In this document: positions 23,579 through 25,819 of the stretch, in pieces
How the letters are laid out: each line of letters opens with the position of its first letter
Numbering within the stretch: position 1 is the stretch's first letter
Assembly: GCA_030832235.1 (NCBI GenBank)
Contig: JAURJO010000245.1
Coordinates: forward strand, 1 to 25,819
Origin: Verrucomicrobiota bacterium
GTDB taxonomy: Bacteria; Verrucomicrobiota; Verrucomicrobiia; Opitutales; Opitutaceae
Reading direction: 5' to 3'
DNA: 25,819 bases
Translations under genes and position numbers: made by a program
The notes under the pieces: model-generated
The model's database searches: none
Seen by the model: the letters and a program-made list of their open reading frames with translations, nothing else
What the model was told of the DNA's origin: nothing

Positions 23579-25270
23579 ATGATCACTTGGATTCAAAAGT
23601 ACTTCCAACATCACTTTAAGACGGTTTTCGCGGTGCTGCTGGCGGTGACGATCATCGCCTTCGTCTTCACCATCGGGGCCGCCCCGGGCCTCGGCAGTGC
23701 CGACCGCCGGGCCGCCGCCGACCGTCCGTTCTTCAGCTACAACCTTAGCCTGCAGTCCGACCAGGAGCGCCTGATGGGCGACGCCGGACTAAGCGCGAAC
23801 CTTCGAGTGGGCGCCTTCGGTCAGCTCGACGGTGAGCAGATCCAGAACTACGCCTTCCAGCGCGCCGCCACCCTGCACCTCGCCGACGCTTGGCACATCC
23901 CCGCGCCGACCACCGCGGAGATCACCGATCAGATCAAGACCCTGCGGATGTTCGCCGGGCAGGACGGCCAGTTCGACGCCAAGGCTTACCAGACATTTCG
24001 CGATAACCTGAAGACCAACCCCCGCGGCATCCGCGAGGCCGACATCCTCCGCGTCGTCGCCGACGACGTGCGCGCGGATAAGGTTCAGGCCCTCCTGTCG
24101 GGCCCGGGCTACGTCCTGCCGGCCGACATCCGCAGCCAGCTCGGCCGCAGTGACACTTCGTGGACGCTTGCGACGGCCACGGCAGACTACACGGCCTTCA
24201 AGCCCGCGATCAACGCCTCAGAGAAGGACCTCAACGACTACTTCGAGCAAGCCGGCAGCCGTTACGACATCCCGCCGCAGGCGGTCGTCGAGATCCTCGA
24301 CTTCCCCGCGCTCGACTTCCTGGCCAAGGTCACTCTGACCGATGCTGATGTTCGCGCCTACTACGACGCGAACCCGTCCCGCTTCCCGAAACCGGCGGAC
24401 CCCGCCAAGGCAGACGCGACGAAGCCCCAGGTTACTCCTCCCGCTGATCCCGCGGCCGATTTCGCCGCGGTCAAGCCGCAGGTGGAGTCAGCCCTGCGTT
24501 TCGAGCGGGCGCAGAAGCTCGCCGCCAAAGCGGCCAGTGACGCTTCCCTGGCGCTGTTCGAGGCCAAGGCCCGGACTCCGGAGGCGGTCGCCGCTTTTAT
24601 CGCCGCGCGCAAACTCAAGGCCAAGCCGGTCCCGGCCTTCGCCCGCGATGGCTCCCCGGCTGAGCTCGGCGGTTCCAGCGAGGCCGTCGCCGAGGCCTTC
24701 CGGCTCGGAAAGGATCGCCCCGCGTCAGACGCCATCACCACCCCGACCGGCTCGTTGATCCTCGTGTGGAAGGAAACCCGCGCCAGCCGCAAGCCGCTCT
24801 TCACCGAGGTTAAGGAGAAGGTCACCGCGGATCACGCGGAGGGCGAACGCCGGAAGAAATTCATCGAACAGGGCAAGGTCACCAAAGCCGCCTACGAGGC
24901 GAAAATCCAAGCGGGAGAAACCCTCGAGCAGGCCACGGCGGCGGTCGCTGCCGCGACTGGGTTGAAACTTGAAGCCAAGGCTGTGCCGGCTTTCACGCTC
25001 CGCAATCGCCCGCAGGACCTCGACTTCAGCGTCATCGGCTCCCTCGAGCGCCTCGAGAAGGGCAAGCTTTCCGACATGGTCGTCACCGGCGACAAAGGCC
25101 TCTTCGTCCTCGCGGTGGACAAGCAGGCTCCGGATCTCACCGACAAGAACCCGCGTTTCGCCGAGTCACGCGACCAGATTGCCTCTTTCACCGCCCGGAT
25201 CGGCGCATCCGCTGTGCTTTCCGAGTTGGTGGAGCAGGAGTTGAAGAAGACCACGCCGGTCGCGCGCTGA
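23579..25270 (+). CDS. PpiD/SurA-like periplasmic chaperone anchored in the inner membrane
   Basis: 563 residues. A short cytoplasmic N-terminus (WIQKYFQHHFK) and one membrane helix (about 14-35) place the rest in the periplasm, as in PpiD. A SurA_N-like helical region spans about 60-200 (LDGEQIQNYAFQRAATLHLADAW, broken into helices). The middle is Ala/Lys/Pro-rich. Two segments have the look of the last strand of a parvulin fold (SDAITTPTGSLILVWKETR and LSDMVVTGDKGLFVLAVD), but the central parvulin active-site residues are not evident. It therefore probably works as a chaperone for exported or outer-membrane proteins and not as an isomerase. Length is below the 620 or so of E. coli PpiD. A zinc-ribbon miniprotein follows after 54 bp. 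Confidence 0.82.
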   Translation: MITWIQKYFQHHFKTVFAVLLAVTIIAFVFTIGAAPGLGSADRRAAADRPFFSYNLSLQSDQERLMGDAGLSANLRVGAFGQLDGEQIQNYAFQRAATLHLADAWHIPAPTTAEITDQIKTLRMFAGQDGQFDAKAYQTFRDNLKTNPRGIREADILRVVADDVRADKVQALLSGPGYVLPADIRSQLGRSDTSWTLATATADYTAFKPAINASEKDLNDYFEQAGSRYDIPPQAVVEILDFPALDFLAKVTLTDADVRAYYDANPSRFPKPADPAKADATKPQVTPPADPAADFAAVKPQVESALRFERAQKLAAKAASDASLALFEAKARTPEAVAAFIAARKLKAKPVPAFARDGSPAELGGSSEAVAEAFRLGKDRPASDAITTPTGSLILVWKETRASRKPLFTEVKEKVTADHAEGERRKKFIEQGKVTKAAYEAKIQAGETLEQATAAVAAATGLKLEAKAVPAFTLRNRPQDLDFSVIGSLERLEKGKLSDMVVTGDKGLFVLAVDKQAPDLTDKNPRFAESRDQIASFTARIGASAVLSELVEQELKKTTPVAR

Positions 25271-25324
25271 GGCGGGACGCCCGGTCAAGCCGGGCCGTAC
25301 CTGACCGGAGCCACCGGTTCGTTC

Positions 25325-25573
25325 ATGCCGCTCCGACGCTACTCTCCCCTCACCCCACCGTGCCGGCTTTGCGGAGATGGGTTTGATCACATGCAGTCCA
25401 GCTCCTCCGCCGACCTGGCCGCCTGCCTACGTTGCGGCCAGGAAGTGCGAAGGGTGGACATCCAACCAGTGAATTCACCGCAACTTTCCGCCCCCCTCTC
25501 CGTCTCGCGCGCCAGACAGGCTGGCTTCAAGGTCTTCAAACGCACCTCGGGCGGGGAATTCGAACTGCAGTAA
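25325..25573 (+). CDS. Small FmdB-like zinc-ribbon protein
   Basis: 82 residues with two CxxC knuckles, Cys13/Cys16 and Cys34/Cys37, 18 residues apart, which should bind one zinc. The layout (PCRLCGDGF, a short loop, CLRCGQEVRR, then ARQAGFKVFKR and GEFELQ) matches the FmdB/CxxC_CXXC_SSSS family of predicted regulatory miniproteins, found near many housekeeping genes. It is cytoplasmic with no DNA-binding motif visible. It starts 54 bp after the PpiD-like gene; the gap contains two small overlapping inverted repeats (25279-25308) without a T run, so they may be co-transcribed. Function in the family is not settled. Confidence 0.75.
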   Translation: MPLRRYSPLTPPCRLCGDGFDHMQSSSSADLAACLRCGQEVRRVDIQPVNSPQLSAPLSVSRARQAGFKVFKRTSGGEFELQ

Positions 25574-25596
25574 CTTTTTTCCCGGCCCGGTGTTTT

Positions 25597-25626
25597 TTGG
25601 CTGGGCCGCCGCCGTCTCTTTAACTG
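25597..25626 (+). promoter_or_regulatory. Weak promoter-like element before the TolC-like gene
   Basis: TTGGCT (25597-25602) and TAACTG (25621-25626) are 18 bases apart and 11 bases from the ATG at 25638. The same stretch forms a GC-rich hairpin with a T-rich loop (25583-25608), so the assignment is uncertain. Confidence 0.2.
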
Positions 25627-25637
25627 AATTTCACGTC

Positions 25638-25819
25638 ATGCGCCGTTTCCCCGCCTCCGCACTCATCCTTTTCCTTGCCCTCTCCACGGCGGCCTCCGCT
25701 CAACCGATGGCGCCGAGCGGGGCCCAGATCGTGATCGCACCCGACCGGGAGTTCACGCTCGAGGAGGCCGTGGCCCTGTCCCTCCAAAAGAATTTTGGCC
25801 TGCGCATCCAAGCGGTCAC
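25638..25819 (+). CDS. TolC-family outer-membrane efflux protein, N-terminal fragment
   Basis: Only the first 60 codons are in the window. A signal peptide (MRRFPASALILFLALSTAASA) is followed by a short linker and then FTLEEAVALSLQKNFGLRI, the typical first helix of TolC/OEP proteins (consensus LsLeeAvelALenNp). Such proteins form trimeric outer-membrane and periplasmic channels for efflux pumps or type I secretion. The partner membrane-fusion protein and pump would be expected further downstream. The ATG at 25638 is the only start that gives a full leader peptide. Confidence 0.8.
   Translation, partial: MRRFPASALILFLALSTAASAQPMAPSGAQIVIAPDREFTLEEAVALSLQKNFGLRIQAV

Noticed and set aside
25279..25308. 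Hairpin CCGGTCA/TGACCGG with nested GCCCGG/CCGGGC after the PpiD-like gene
   Set aside because: No T run follows, and in GC-rich intergenic DNA short inverted repeats like this are common, so no terminator is called.
25583..25608. GC-rich hairpin with T-rich loop before the TolC-like gene
   Set aside because: The T residues are in the loop and not after the stem; it does not fit an intrinsic terminator.
1..25819. Defence island, CRISPR array, prophage, tRNA or rRNA genes
   Set aside because: No regularly spaced repeats, integrase, restriction or toxin genes, tRNA cloverleaf or rRNA core sequence could be found by eye.

Overview
The window is a GC-rich, gene-dense bacterial chromosome segment. 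The best guess for its source is a member of the Verrucomicrobiota, probably Opitutaceae. This is inferred from several traits: a large Oar-like TonB-dependent receptor with a carboxypeptidase-regulatory N-terminus, an FmdB-like zinc-ribbon miniprotein, secreted FKBP and PpiD-like foldases typical of a diderm, few Shine-Dalgarno sequences, and short TTGCC-led promoter-like elements close to the start codons. No rRNA, tRNA, CRISPR array, phage or complete insertion sequence is visible.

Layout from left to right. (1) 1-2474, + strand: the end of an HhH-GPD DNA glycosylase, a ModB-type molybdate permease and a secreted Cys/His-rich sialidase-like beta-propeller, chained by 4-base overlaps. (2) 2475-2674: a small non-coding element bounded by 21-bp inverted repeats, resembling a MITE or RAYT-associated element. 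(3) 2733-7976, +: an NAD-dependent sugar-nucleotide epimerase, a family 2 glycosyltransferase and an outer-membrane TonB-dependent receptor, closed by a strong terminator. (4) 8121-12029, - strand: a LOG-family protein with a very long unrecognised N-terminus, purD, and a secreted protein that looks like a catalytically dead S41-protease fold. (5) 12166-12933, +: a secreted FKBP prolyl isomerase with its own terminator. (6) 13017-16859, -: a tight operon of a signal-peptide-bearing AbgB-like M20 amidohydrolase, an N-formylglutamate amidohydrolase-like enzyme and an AbgT transporter. (7) 17024-19174, +, divergent from the abg-like operon: a POT-family peptide transporter and a 2OG-Fe(II) oxygenase-like protein. 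(8) 19334-25573, +: argS, a GYF-domain membrane protein, a YihY/BrkB membrane protein, a PpiD-like periplasmic chaperone and an FmdB-like zinc ribbon. (9) 25638 to the edge: the start of a TolC-like outer-membrane efflux protein.

Functional reading: most genes are core (purine synthesis, arginyl-tRNA synthesis) or cell-envelope (foldases, receptor, permeases). The most coherent accessory unit is the abg-like operon, which appears built to hydrolyse an N-acyl-glutamate or p-aminobenzoyl-glutamate type compound in the periplasm, import the product and deacylate it. The divergent POT transporter and oxygenase may extend this scavenging theme. The least explained parts are the N-terminal 450 residues of the LOG protein, the metal-ligand-rich propeller beside modB, the inverted-repeat element and the pseudo-S41 protein. 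No intergenic stretch exceeds 300 bases; the longest, 2475-2732, is mostly the inverted-repeat element.
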